Positions 51,067 to 58,332 of a stretch of DNA of 64,000 nt are shown here, in pieces. Origin of the DNA: Streptomyces broussonetiae (GTDB lineage Bacteria > Actinomycetota > Actinomycetes > Streptomycetales > Streptomycetaceae); assembly GCF_009796285.1 (NCBI RefSeq), contig NZ_CP047020.1:1674001-1738000 (forward strand). Reading direction: 5' to 3'. The position numbers and the translations under genes are program-made. Position 1 is the first letter of the stretch, and every line of letters starts with the position of its first letter. The notes below the pieces were generated by a model, which was not told where the DNA came from, did not search any database, and worked only from the letters and a program-made list of their open reading frames with translations.

Positions 51067-52254
51067 ATGTCTGACACCAAGCCGCCCCTGGGCACTGTGA
51101 TCATTGTCGGCGGCGCCGGCGCGATGGGGCGCTGGGCCGTCCGAGGGATCGCCGAACTCGGCACGGCCAAGAAGGTGCTGATCGGCGACATCGACGTGTC
51201 ACGCGCCCAGCAGCTCGCCGACGAGGTCGGCGGTCCATGCGTCCCCGTGCGCCTCGACGCCACGGACCCGGCAGCGCTGCGGCAGGCGTTCGTCGAGTGC
51301 GAGGTCGTCCTCAACACCATGGGCCCGTTCTCGAAGTTCGCCAGGCCCATAGTGGAGGCCGCCATCGACTGCGGCTGCGACTACCTGGACATCGACGACG
51401 ATTGGGAGTCCACGGTCGAGGCGTTCGAGTTCGACGCCCAGGCTCGTGACAAGGGCCTCCGCGTCGTGAAGGGCATCGGCGGCAGCCCGGGCATCTCCAA
51501 CTTGGCGGCAGCACTGGTCGCCCGGCGGCTCGACAAGGTCACCGAGATCTTCACCGGATGGTCGATGCGTGGCGCGGTGCTGGAGGACGAGCCGGCGTAC
51601 CCCTCGACCGGTGGTGCCGGGGCGGCCGTCGAGCACTGGCTGATCCAGATCAGCGGCTCGATCCGCGCCTACCGCGACGGCGCCGAGAAGGACATCGAAC
51701 CCCTCACTCCCGTCGAGCTCCTGTACCCAGGCAAAGGGCAGGTCCGGGCCTATACCGTCGGGCACCCCGAGGCGATCACCCTGCCGCGCTGCTTCCCGAC
51801 CGTCGTCAGCTCGACCAACCTCACGTCCGGTCCGGCGTGGGTCTTCGACCACGCGCGCAGGGTCGCGGCCGACTACGACGCCGGGCGGGTGACCCTTGCC
51901 GAGGGCGCCGGCCGCCTCGAGGACATGCCCGCTCCCCCGGCCGACGCGCCGCGGACTCGCGACCGGTTCGCCCAGGTCTGGGCCATGGCGCGCGGCGAGC
52001 GCGACGGGGAGCCGCTCGCGATCTCGGTCGAGCCGGCGTCGATGCCGCCGGGCAAGATGGGCGGCGGCACCGGCGCGGCGCTGGCGGTGGGACTCGAGCT
52101 GTTGCGCCAGGGCCGCATTACCGAGCCCGGCGTGCACGCCCCGGAGGGCGTAATCGACCCCCACGACTTCTTCTCGGTGTTCCTGGGGTTCGTCGAGCCG
52201 GCCGTCGCGTCGGTGGAGGATCTCCTGATCATCCACGAAGGGCCGGTCGGCTGA
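51067..52254 (+). CDS. Saccharopine dehydrogenase-like oxidoreductase, paralogue 2
   Basis: 395 residues from ATG 51067, collinear with 48237-49439. NADP fold VIIVGGAGAMGRWAVRGIAE with LIGDIDVSRAQQLADEVGG, then TMGPFSKFARPIVEAAIDCG, DYLDIDDDWESTVEAFEFDA and GIGGSPGISNLAAALVA. Similarity to paralogue 1 is clear in the first ~200 residues and at the end (EPGVHAPEGVIDPHDFF versus KPGVHGPEGAIDPKIFF). The pair may act as two subunits or on two stereo- or regio-isomeric intermediates. It ends at a strong hairpin. Confidence 0.85.
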   Translation: MSDTKPPLGTVIIVGGAGAMGRWAVRGIAELGTAKKVLIGDIDVSRAQQLADEVGGPCVPVRLDATDPAALRQAFVECEVVLNTMGPFSKFARPIVEAAIDCGCDYLDIDDDWESTVEAFEFDAQARDKGLRVVKGIGGSPGISNLAAALVARRLDKVTEIFTGWSMRGAVLEDEPAYPSTGGAGAAVEHWLIQISGSIRAYRDGAEKDIEPLTPVELLYPGKGQVRAYTVGHPEAITLPRCFPTVVSSTNLTSGPAWVFDHARRVAADYDAGRVTLAEGAGRLEDMPAPPADAPRTRDRFAQVWAMARGERDGEPLAISVEPASMPPGKMGGGTGAALAVGLELLRQGRITEPGVHAPEGVIDPHDFFSVFLGFVEPAVASVEDLLIIHEGPVG

Positions 52255-52300
52255 TCGACGACCGCGGTGACGCCAGCGCGCGCCGATGTCACCTCGCCGC

Positions 52301-52331
52301 AGAGGCCCACCGCCACCGGCGGTGGGCCTCT
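52301..52331. terminator. Strong hairpin after paralogue 2
   Basis: 14-bp stem agaggcccaccgcc / ggcggtgggcctct with loop acc, 46 bp after the stop. Confidence 0.8.
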
Positions 52332-52400
52332 CCCACGTCGGTCACAGTGGCGAGGAGCGCGGGGACAGCGAGCAGGGCCGCGGCTCCCGAGCCGGGCTGA

Positions 52401-52462
52401 TCCCCCAACCGGGCGCGATGACCCTCGGGAGACCGGCGCGGCACCGTGCGGTTGGCGAACAT
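52401..52462 (+). promoter_or_regulatory. RidA-like gene promoter: activator box plus -10 (leaderless)
   Basis: tcccccaaccgggc at 52401-52414, 42 bp, -10-like gaacat at 52457-52462, 6 bp to ATG 52469. Confidence 0.55.
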
Positions 52463-52468
52463 CTGGGC

Positions 52469-52873
52469 ATGACGATTCAGAAGATCAACCCGGACACGAT
52501 CGCGCCACCGCACGGCCACACGCAGGTGATCGTCGCGACCGGCAGCAAGCACGTCTACATCTCGGGGCAGATAGCCATCGACGTCGACGAGAAGCTGCTC
52601 GGCGAAGGGGACTACGAGACGCAGGGCTACCACACGGTGAAGAACGCCTACGCGGCCATCGCTGCGTCGGGCGCCAATCCGAAGGATGTGGTTCGGATGA
52701 TGGTGTACGTCGTCGATCCGACCCAGGAGAACCTCGAGAAGCTCTACGGCGGGCTGGCCAGGGCCACCTCCGAGGCCGGCGGCAGCACCACCGCCATGAC
52801 CTTGATAGGCGTCGTCGGCCTGTCCACGCCCGGCGCCTTGGTCGAGGCGGACATGACCGCCATCACCGACTGA
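52469..52873 (+). CDS. RidA/YjgF-family protein
   Basis: 134 residues from ATG 52469. RidA core: KHVYISGQIAIDVDEKLLGE, TQGYHTVKNAYAAIAASGAN, DVVRMMVYVVD, and the end LSTPGALVEADMTAI. Canonical RidA hydrolyses reactive enamine/imine intermediates using a conserved Arg. At the matching position here (GGSTTAMTLIGV) I see Thr instead, so it may belong to a non-deaminating Rid subgroup or act on a different C=N compound. It is the last gene of the box regulon. The start is supported by the promoter spacing (no ribosome binding site). Confidence 0.85.
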   Translation: MTIQKINPDTIAPPHGHTQVIVATGSKHVYISGQIAIDVDEKLLGEGDYETQGYHTVKNAYAAIAASGANPKDVVRMMVYVVDPTQENLEKLYGGLARATSEAGGSTTAMTLIGVVGLSTPGALVEADMTAITD

Positions 52874-53136
52874 TGAATGGCAGAGGCCCGGCCGTACGAC
52901 ACCGAAGGTCCCCTGATTCCGGCTCATGCCGAGGGAGGTGTCTGCGGCGGGGTCCTGCCAGTCCTCAGAGACCCTTCGGCCCCCACGGGGACCGCGCTTA
53001 TGAAAGCCAGCCCAGCCGACCCGAGGGCGACCGGATACTGGGCGCGCCTTCTTCACGTAGGCGAGGGAGGGGACAACCACCAGTCGCGTTCTCTACGCGG
53101 CCCCATCCTGACGATGCGCACGCAGCACGTCGTGCC
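52874..53136. other. Non-coding stretch at right end of catabolic region
   Basis: About 260 bp with no convincing gene. It marks the change from the regulon to decayed and mobile sequence. Confidence 0.4.
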
Positions 53137-53460
53137 GCGACCCAGTGGGCGCAGGACGTCCTCGTTGATCCGGACACCGTCATCCTGGCCGTCAGCGCCT
53201 CGGATCGCCCGCGCCAACCACACCCCCGCTCGAACGAGCCACGCCCTACGAGATAGCCCTGACCTCCGCCCATGGCCAAAAGAGCTGGCACCAACTCATC
53301 AATCCGGGCTGGGAGACGAAGTACCTCCAGCACATCCGCCTGGATGGTGTCGGGCCGATTGACCTCGAAGCGGCTCCTGCCTTTCGGGAAGTCAGTGACA
53401 CTCTGGGTCACGTCCGCGGGAGTGGTGTATCGACTGCCACTCGGCGATCTCTTCTTTGAG
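53137..53460 (+). pseudogene. Possible remnant of a DnaQ-like 3'-5' exonuclease
   Basis: ATQWAQDVLVDPDTVILAVS then, in another frame, EIALTSAHGQKSWHQLINPG and AFREVSDTLG follow the order of DEDDh exonucleases (xxVILDTETTGL ... WHxLINPG ... F.E..D.L). The catalytic DxE is lost (VSASD) and frameshifts are present. It is cut by IS256 at about 53421. Confidence 0.4.
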
Positions 53461-54818
53461 GCTATGCGGTGAGTTCCGTCGGGAGGACGGTGTCGTCGGT
53501 TTCTGACTCGATCGGGTGGAGGCGAGCCTTGGCCAGCAGGTCGAGTCCCATGTATCGGCGGCCTTCGGTCCACTCGTCGTTCTGCTCGGCCAGGACCGCG
53601 CCGACCAGGCGGATCAGGGCAGTGCGGTCGGGGAAGATGCCGACGACGTCAGTGCGGCGTCGAATCTCCTTGTTGAGTCGTTCCTGGGGATTGTTCGACC
53701 AGATCTGCCGCCAGATCTCGCGCGGGAACGCAGTGAAGGCCAGCACGTCGCCCTGGGCGGCGTCCAAGTGGGCTGCGGCCTTGGGGAACTTGGCCTCCAG
53801 GGCATCGAGGACATGCCGCATCTGGGCCTGGACGGCGTCGGCGTCGGGCTGTTCGAAGATGGTCCGCAGCAGGGTGGCCACCCAGGGCTGGGCCGACTTG
53901 GGGACCTGGCTCAGCAGTGCGCGGGCGTAGTGGGTGCGGCATCGCTGCCAGCTCGCGCCGGGCAGGGTGGCGCCGATCGCGTTGACCAGGCCCATGTGGG
54001 CGTCGGAGATGACCAGTTGGACGCCGGACAGGCCGCGTGCGATCAGGGAGCGCAGGAAGGCGAGCCAGCCGGCGCCGTCCTCGGCGGTGGCCACGTCCAG
54101 GCCGAGGATCTCGCGGTGGCCGTCGGCGTTGACGCCGACTGCGATCAGCGCGTGGACGTTGATGATGCGGCCGCCCTCGCGGACCTTCTGGGTCAGGGCA
54201 TCGACCCAGACGAAGGCGTAGGGGCCGGCGTCCAGGGGCCGGTTACGGAACGCGGCGACCTGCTCGTCCAGGTGCTTGGCCATCGCGCTGACCTGGGACT
54301 TCGACAGCTGGGTGACGCCCAGGCTCTCGGCGAGCTTTTCCACTCGGCGGGTGGAGACGCCGAGCAGGTAGGCGGTGGCGACCACGCTGATGAGGGCCTG
54401 TTCGGCCCGGCGGCGACGCTCCAGCAGCCAGTGCGGGAAGTAACTGCCCTGACGCAGCTTGGGAACGGCGAGTTCGACGGTGCCCGCACGGGTGTCCCAC
54501 TCGCGAGGGCGATATCCGTTGCGGTGGTTGACTCGCTCGTCGCTGACCTGCCCGTATTCAGCATTGCAGAGGGCATCGGCCTCGGCGGACATGAGCGCGT
54601 CGGCGAACGTCTTGACCATCGCGCGCAGCAGATCGGGACTCGCCGCGGCGAGGTTGTCCTCCGCGAGCGCATGCAGGGGCAGACTGTCCGGTGCGGTCAT
54701 CGTGCTGATCTCCTTCGTGACTCGACATCTCGAAGATCAGCCGGTGGCCGTTCATCTATGCGGGCGTCCCCCCGACGCGGGAGCAAACCCCCGGATCAGG
54801 TCGAACCCGTACACCACT
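53421..54818 (-). mobile_element. IS256-family insertion sequence, apparently intact
   Basis: About 1.4 kb around an uninterrupted transposase. Inverted ends agtggtgta (53421-53429) and tacaccact (54810-54818), with weaker matching inward. No 8-9-bp target duplication is visible, so ends may be slightly off or rearranged. The same end core occurs in the second IS256 at 56121. Confidence 0.75.
53462..54700 (-). CDS. IS256 (mutator-type) transposase
   Basis: 412 residues, full length. Mutator-family pattern: TRAGTVELAVPKLRQGSYFP, first Asp in FVWVDALTQKVRE, second in QLVISDAHMGLVNAI, the CxxH-like WQRCRTHYARALL, and the C-terminal Glu in WSNNPQERLNKEIRRRTDVV. It catalyses copy-out transposition via circular intermediates (family knowledge). 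The reading frame is intact, so the element may still be active. Confidence 0.93.
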   Translation of the reverse strand: MTAPDSLPLHALAEDNLAAASPDLLRAMVKTFADALMSAEADALCNAEYGQVSDERVNHRNGYRPREWDTRAGTVELAVPKLRQGSYFPHWLLERRRRAEQALISVVATAYLLGVSTRRVEKLAESLGVTQLSKSQVSAMAKHLDEQVAAFRNRPLDAGPYAFVWVDALTQKVREGGRIINVHALIAVGVNADGHREILGLDVATAEDGAGWLAFLRSLIARGLSGVQLVISDAHMGLVNAIGATLPGASWQRCRTHYARALLSQVPKSAQPWVATLLRTIFEQPDADAVQAQMRHVLDALEAKFPKAAAHLDAAQGDVLAFTAFPREIWRQIWSNNPQERLNKEIRRRTDVVGIFPDRTALIRLVGAVLAEQNDEWTEGRRYMGLDLLAKARLHPIESETDDTVLPTELTA

Positions 54819-54829
54819 TCTCTCAATGT

Positions 54830-56090
54830 CATGCTCGGTAGTAGTCCCGCGGGTTCGCTCGACCACTTCGTGCCTCGTTGTCGGTGGCCAAGTCCCGTTA
54901 TGCGGCCCGCGGGGCGGCCTTGCGGGCCAGCGGCAGTGGCTTGATAGGAGTGTGAGTTCGTCCGCATTGAGGGGTGCCCGTCGCCCGGCCCGTCCGTTGT
55001 GCGAGCACAGAGGAGGGGATCGATGGTCGTCTTGGGAATTGATGCCCACAAGCGCAACCACACCGCAGTCGCTGCTGATGAGCGAGGCCGTGAGCTTGGG
55101 ACTCACACCACCGGCACCACCAGTTCCGATCACCTGCGTTTACTGGCCTGGGCACGGCGGTTCGGCGAGCACCGTCTGTGGGCGGTGGAAGACTGCCGAC
55201 AACTCTCCCGGCGGCTGGAAGCCGATCTACTGGCAGCCGGGGAACGCATTGTCCGCGTGCCTCCCAAGCTCATGGCCAACTGCCGTAAGGCGGCCCGCAC
55301 ATACGGCAAGTCCGACCCCATCGATGCCTTGGCCGTCGCCCGGGCCGCGCTGCGTGAACCCGACCTACCCACAGCCCAACTGGACGGGCCCAGCAGGGAA
55401 CTGCGCTTGCTGGTCGACTACCGCGAAGACCTGGTCACCGAACGCACGCGCATCATCAACCGGATGCGCTGGCATCTGCACGAACTCGACCCCGGTCTTG
55501 ATCCCCCGGCTCGCAGCCTGACACATTCCCGGCAGGTCGCCGTGGTCGAGGACTTTTTGCGTGATTCCGACGGCATCGTTGCACGGCTGGCCAGGCGACT
55601 GCTGGCTCGCTGCCAGGCACTGACCGACGAGATCCGTGAGCTGGAGAAGGAGATCACCGGCAGGATCGAGACGCTGGCCCCGAACCTGCTGAAGATCCCC
55701 GGCTGCGGCACGCTCACCGCTGCGAAGATCCTGGGCGAGACCGCCGACGTCACGCGCTTCAGGTCCGAGGCCGCCTTCGCCCGACACAACGGCACCGCAC
55801 CCCTGCCCGTGTGGTCGGGCAACCGCGCACGACACCGACTCAGTCGTACCGGAAACCGCCAGCTCAACACAGCCCTGCACCGCATCGCGGTCACCCAGGC
55901 CCATTACCACCCCGACGCCCGCGCTTACCTCCAGCGTCGGCAGAACGCCGGCAACACCACAACCGAAGCCATCCGCGCCCTCAAGCGTCACCTGTCCGAC
56001 GTCGTCTACCGGGCCCTCCGGCGCGACGCCCGAGAATCACACAGCAACGTGATCACTCTCGCAACGGCCGCTTGACATAGGAGTAATTGG
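54830..56090 (+). mobile_element. IS110-family insertion sequence
   Basis: Contains an intact DEDD transposase with ~190 bp of non-coding sequence upstream. Similar short strings, cttgataggagt (54940) and cttgacataggagt (56072), occur near both ends. IS110 elements have no true inverted repeats, so the boundaries are approximate. It lies exactly between two IS256 copies. Confidence 0.65.
55023..56075 (+). CDS. IS110-family DEDD transposase
   Basis: 350 residues from ATG 55023 (GAGGAGGGG upstream). The N-terminal RuvC-like DEDD domain starts GIDAHKRNHTAVAADERGRE and includes KSDPIDALAVARAAL. The C-terminal Transposase_20 domain has LLKIPGCGTLTAAKILGETA, FARHNGTAPLPVWSGN with the conserved Ser, and HRLSRTGNRQLNTALHRIA. 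Members are guided by a bridge RNA encoded in the non-coding end of the element (established for IS110). The frame is uninterrupted. Confidence 0.93.
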   Translation: MVVLGIDAHKRNHTAVAADERGRELGTHTTGTTSSDHLRLLAWARRFGEHRLWAVEDCRQLSRRLEADLLAAGERIVRVPPKLMANCRKAARTYGKSDPIDALAVARAALREPDLPTAQLDGPSRELRLLVDYREDLVTERTRIINRMRWHLHELDPGLDPPARSLTHSRQVAVVEDFLRDSDGIVARLARRLLARCQALTDEIRELEKEITGRIETLAPNLLKIPGCGTLTAAKILGETADVTRFRSEAAFARHNGTAPLPVWSGNRARHRLSRTGNRQLNTALHRIAVTQAHYHPDARAYLQRRQNAGNTTTEAIRALKRHLSDVVYRALRRDARESHSNVITLATAA

Positions 56091-56262
56091 ACGCAACCTT
56101 CATGGATCGCGTCCCATGAAGTGGTGTAGCCGGGCAGGGTCCCGGAACGCGCGGGTGTCTGCTCGGGGCGTGCATCCGCTGGCGTTGCGTGCTCCCTGAA
56201 CAAGGGCAGGCCACCGCGCAAGTCTCCCTGGTGAACGGGCAGTTCGACCGGAGGAGCACGCG

Positions 56263-57543
56263 ATGGCCTTGTCCCAGTCTGAGCTGATGCGGCTGCTCGA
56301 GTCACTACGTCGGGCCGATGGAGTTGAAGCAATCAGGGTGGTGTGCGAGCGCATCCTGCAGGAGCTGATCGAGGCCGAGGTCACGGAGATGATCGGTGCC
56401 GCGCCGCGTGAGCACTCCGCGACGCGCACGACCTGGCGCAATGGACACCGGGACAGGCTGCTGACCACGCAGGCCGGCGACCTCGACCTGAAGATCCCGA
56501 AGGTGCGGAGCGGGTCGTTCTTCCCGTCGCTGCTGGAACGCCGGCGGCGGATCGACCGCGCGTTGTTCGCCGTGGTGATGGAGGCATACGTGCACGGTGT
56601 CTCGACCCGCTCGGTCGACGACCTGGTCAAAGCACTGGGTGCGGACAGCGGGATCTCCAAGTCCGAGGTCTCCCGCATCTGCGGTGAGCTGGACGAGGAA
56701 CTGACCGCGTTCAAGGAGCGGCCGCTGGACCACACCGTCTTCCCCTACGTCTTCCTGGACGCCACCTACTGCAAGGCGAGGGTCAACCACCGGATCGCAT
56801 CGCAGGCCGTGGTCATCGCCACCGGGATCTCCGCCACCGGGCACCGCGAGATCCTCGGGCATGGGGGTCCCCCCGCTTGAGCGGAGCCGAGAGTGGGGGA
56901 GGTCGGCGACAGCGAGTCGAAGCCGTTCTGGACGAAGTTCCTGCGCTCGCTGCGGGCCCGCGGCCTGGAGAACGTCCAGCTGGTCATCTCCGACAGCCAC
57001 AGCGGTCTGGTGGCCGCGATCCGCACCGTTTTCCTCGGCGCGGCCTGGCAACGCTGCCGGGTTCACTTCGTCCGGGACGTGTTCTCGGTGATCGAGAAGG
57101 GCTCCGGGGAGATGGTCGCCGCCACCATCCGCACCATCTTCGCGCAGACCACCGGCGAGCAGGTGCGCACCCAGCTGAACGTGGTCGCCGACATGCTCGG
57201 ACGGCAGTTCCCGCAGGTCAAGACAATGCTGCTGGATGCGGCAACAGACATCACCGCGTTCGCGGACTTCCCGCCGGCGCACTGGAAGAAGATCTGGTCG
57301 ACCAACCCGCTGGAGCGGCTGAACCGGGAGATCAAACGACGGGCCGACGTCGTCCAGGTCTTTCCCAACCCCGCCGCCCTGGACCGGCTCGCCGCCGCGG
57401 TCCTGGCCGAGCTCCACGACGAGTGGCAGGTCTTCGACCGCCGCTACCTCTCCGAAGCCTCCATGGCCGAGCTCTTCACCACCAAGCCAACCGAACCCGA
57501 ACCGCAGATCACCCCACAACCGGAACCGAAACAGCTGCCGTGA
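56263..57543 (+). pseudogene. IS256 transposase disrupted by an inserted short repeat with in-frame TGA
   Basis: From ATG 56263 the mutator-type frame runs through KIPKVRSGSFFPSLLERRRR and FPYVFLDATYCKARVNHRIA to GHREILG, then meets TGA 56878-56880. The same frame resumes with VGDSESKPFWTKFLRSLRAR, QLVISDSHSGLVAAI and WSTNPLERLNREIKRRADVV to the normal stop at 57543. The interruption is a ~41-bp palindromic repeat (56862-56902) inserted where GLDVGDSE would be expected. Length and reading frame are preserved apart from the stop. Confidence 0.88.
56862..56902. repeat. Short palindromic Streptomyces-type repeat inside transposase
   Basis: Begins tgggggtccccccgcttgag and ends ccgagagtgggggagg. 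I recognise this as a small GC-rich repeat common between Streptomyces genes, often with gctcgagcg where this copy has gcttgagcg. The T creates the in-frame TGA. It is likely a mobile MITE-like unit. Confidence 0.6.
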
Positions 57544-57552
57544 CTACACCAC

Positions 57553-58077
57553 CCCGCGGGACATGACCATTCATGCTCCACCCACGCCTGGCCGGGGCGC
57601 GCCATGAGCGGCACGGATCCCTACGAACGATCGGGTGCAATCGCAAAGTAGGTGCACCATGAGAGCGTCACAGCGACACGGACCGCATGAGGCGCCGACT
57701 GCATCGTGCGCGCCAGCGTGGCCGTGAGACGTCGATGCCACACCGGAGCGCTCCGGTGTGGCATCGACGTCTCACGGCCACGCACAAGCCCCGGCGGGAT
57801 AGTTCCCGACTGGGCTTCGCAGTCCGCCCGCTCTCACGCACCCGTCACGAACAGGGCGGACACTCCCGGACCACGAGGCACCGACCTGCAATTTTGTGCC
57901 TGACATGGAGTGGCTGGACGCCTCTGGACGGTCTCTACAACCTGTGCCATGTAGTACCGCGGGAACATCCCCGCTGGCATCACATCGCAAGATCCGGACC
58001 AGGGGCGGACCAACTCGGCTTCGCCGCAGGCGATTCCACCCATTGCCGCAGGTCAGAAGCGGGTGAGACCGTGTACC
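57553..58077. other. Right island margin without genes
   Basis: About 525 bp with no recognisable coding sequence. It contains the 68-bp palindrome at 57716-57783. An open plus-strand frame reaches the ALDH tail at 58136 but shows no family resemblance before 58078. Confidence 0.5.
57716..57783. repeat. 68-bp perfect palindrome
   Basis: Two exactly complementary 34-bp arms meet with no loop (centre ccggagcgctccgg; outer ends gcgtggccgtgag / ctcacggccacgc). Such long spacer-free palindromes are unusual because they are replication-unstable. It lies near the right island boundary. Confidence 0.9.
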
Positions 58078-58136
58078 ACCAGCAGACGAAGAACCTCCTG
58101 GTGTCGTACTCGCCGAAGAAGCTGGGCTTCTTCTAG
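58078..58136 (+). pseudogene. Orphan 3' end of an aldehyde dehydrogenase gene (right island boundary)
   Basis: Encodes [18 protein letters not shown] and stop, matching the end of the ALDH at 770-2293, with 17 identical bases at the start. Codons here are typical high-GC ones (ctc ctg gtg tcg), unlike the 2.3-kb copy. It is followed by a terminator. It most likely is the original chromosomal tail cut off by island insertion. Confidence 0.75.
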
Positions 58137-58148
58137 AGGCCGCGAAAA

Positions 58149-58187
58149 GGGTGTCTGACCAGGGAAGGTGTACCTGGTCAGACGCCC
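58149..58187. terminator. Terminator behind the orphan ALDH tail
   Basis: gtctgaccagg / cctggtcagac with extra outer ggg/ccc pairing and a 9-nt loop, 13 bp after the TAG. Presumably the original ALDH terminator, also serving the convergent hydrolase. Confidence 0.75.
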
Positions 58188-58332
58188 TGCTCGGCACGCG
58201 GCCGGGTGGGTGTCGCCGCGGCAGAGCGCCGATGCTCTTCCGCGGCCGGCCGGGTTGCCCCTGACAGTCCTGTGCCAGGGGCGACCGAGGCCCTTGTGGA
58301 ACTCCCGGCTCGTGTCCGAGTCGTCCCCGCGC

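Larger units (their letters stand above)
56121..57552 (+). mobile_element. IS256-family insertion sequence, inactivated copy
   Basis: Inverted ends gtggtgtag (56121-56129) and ctacaccac (57544-57552) enclose an interrupted transposase. Different sequence from the IS256 at 53421 but with the same end core. No target duplication seen. Confidence 0.7.
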
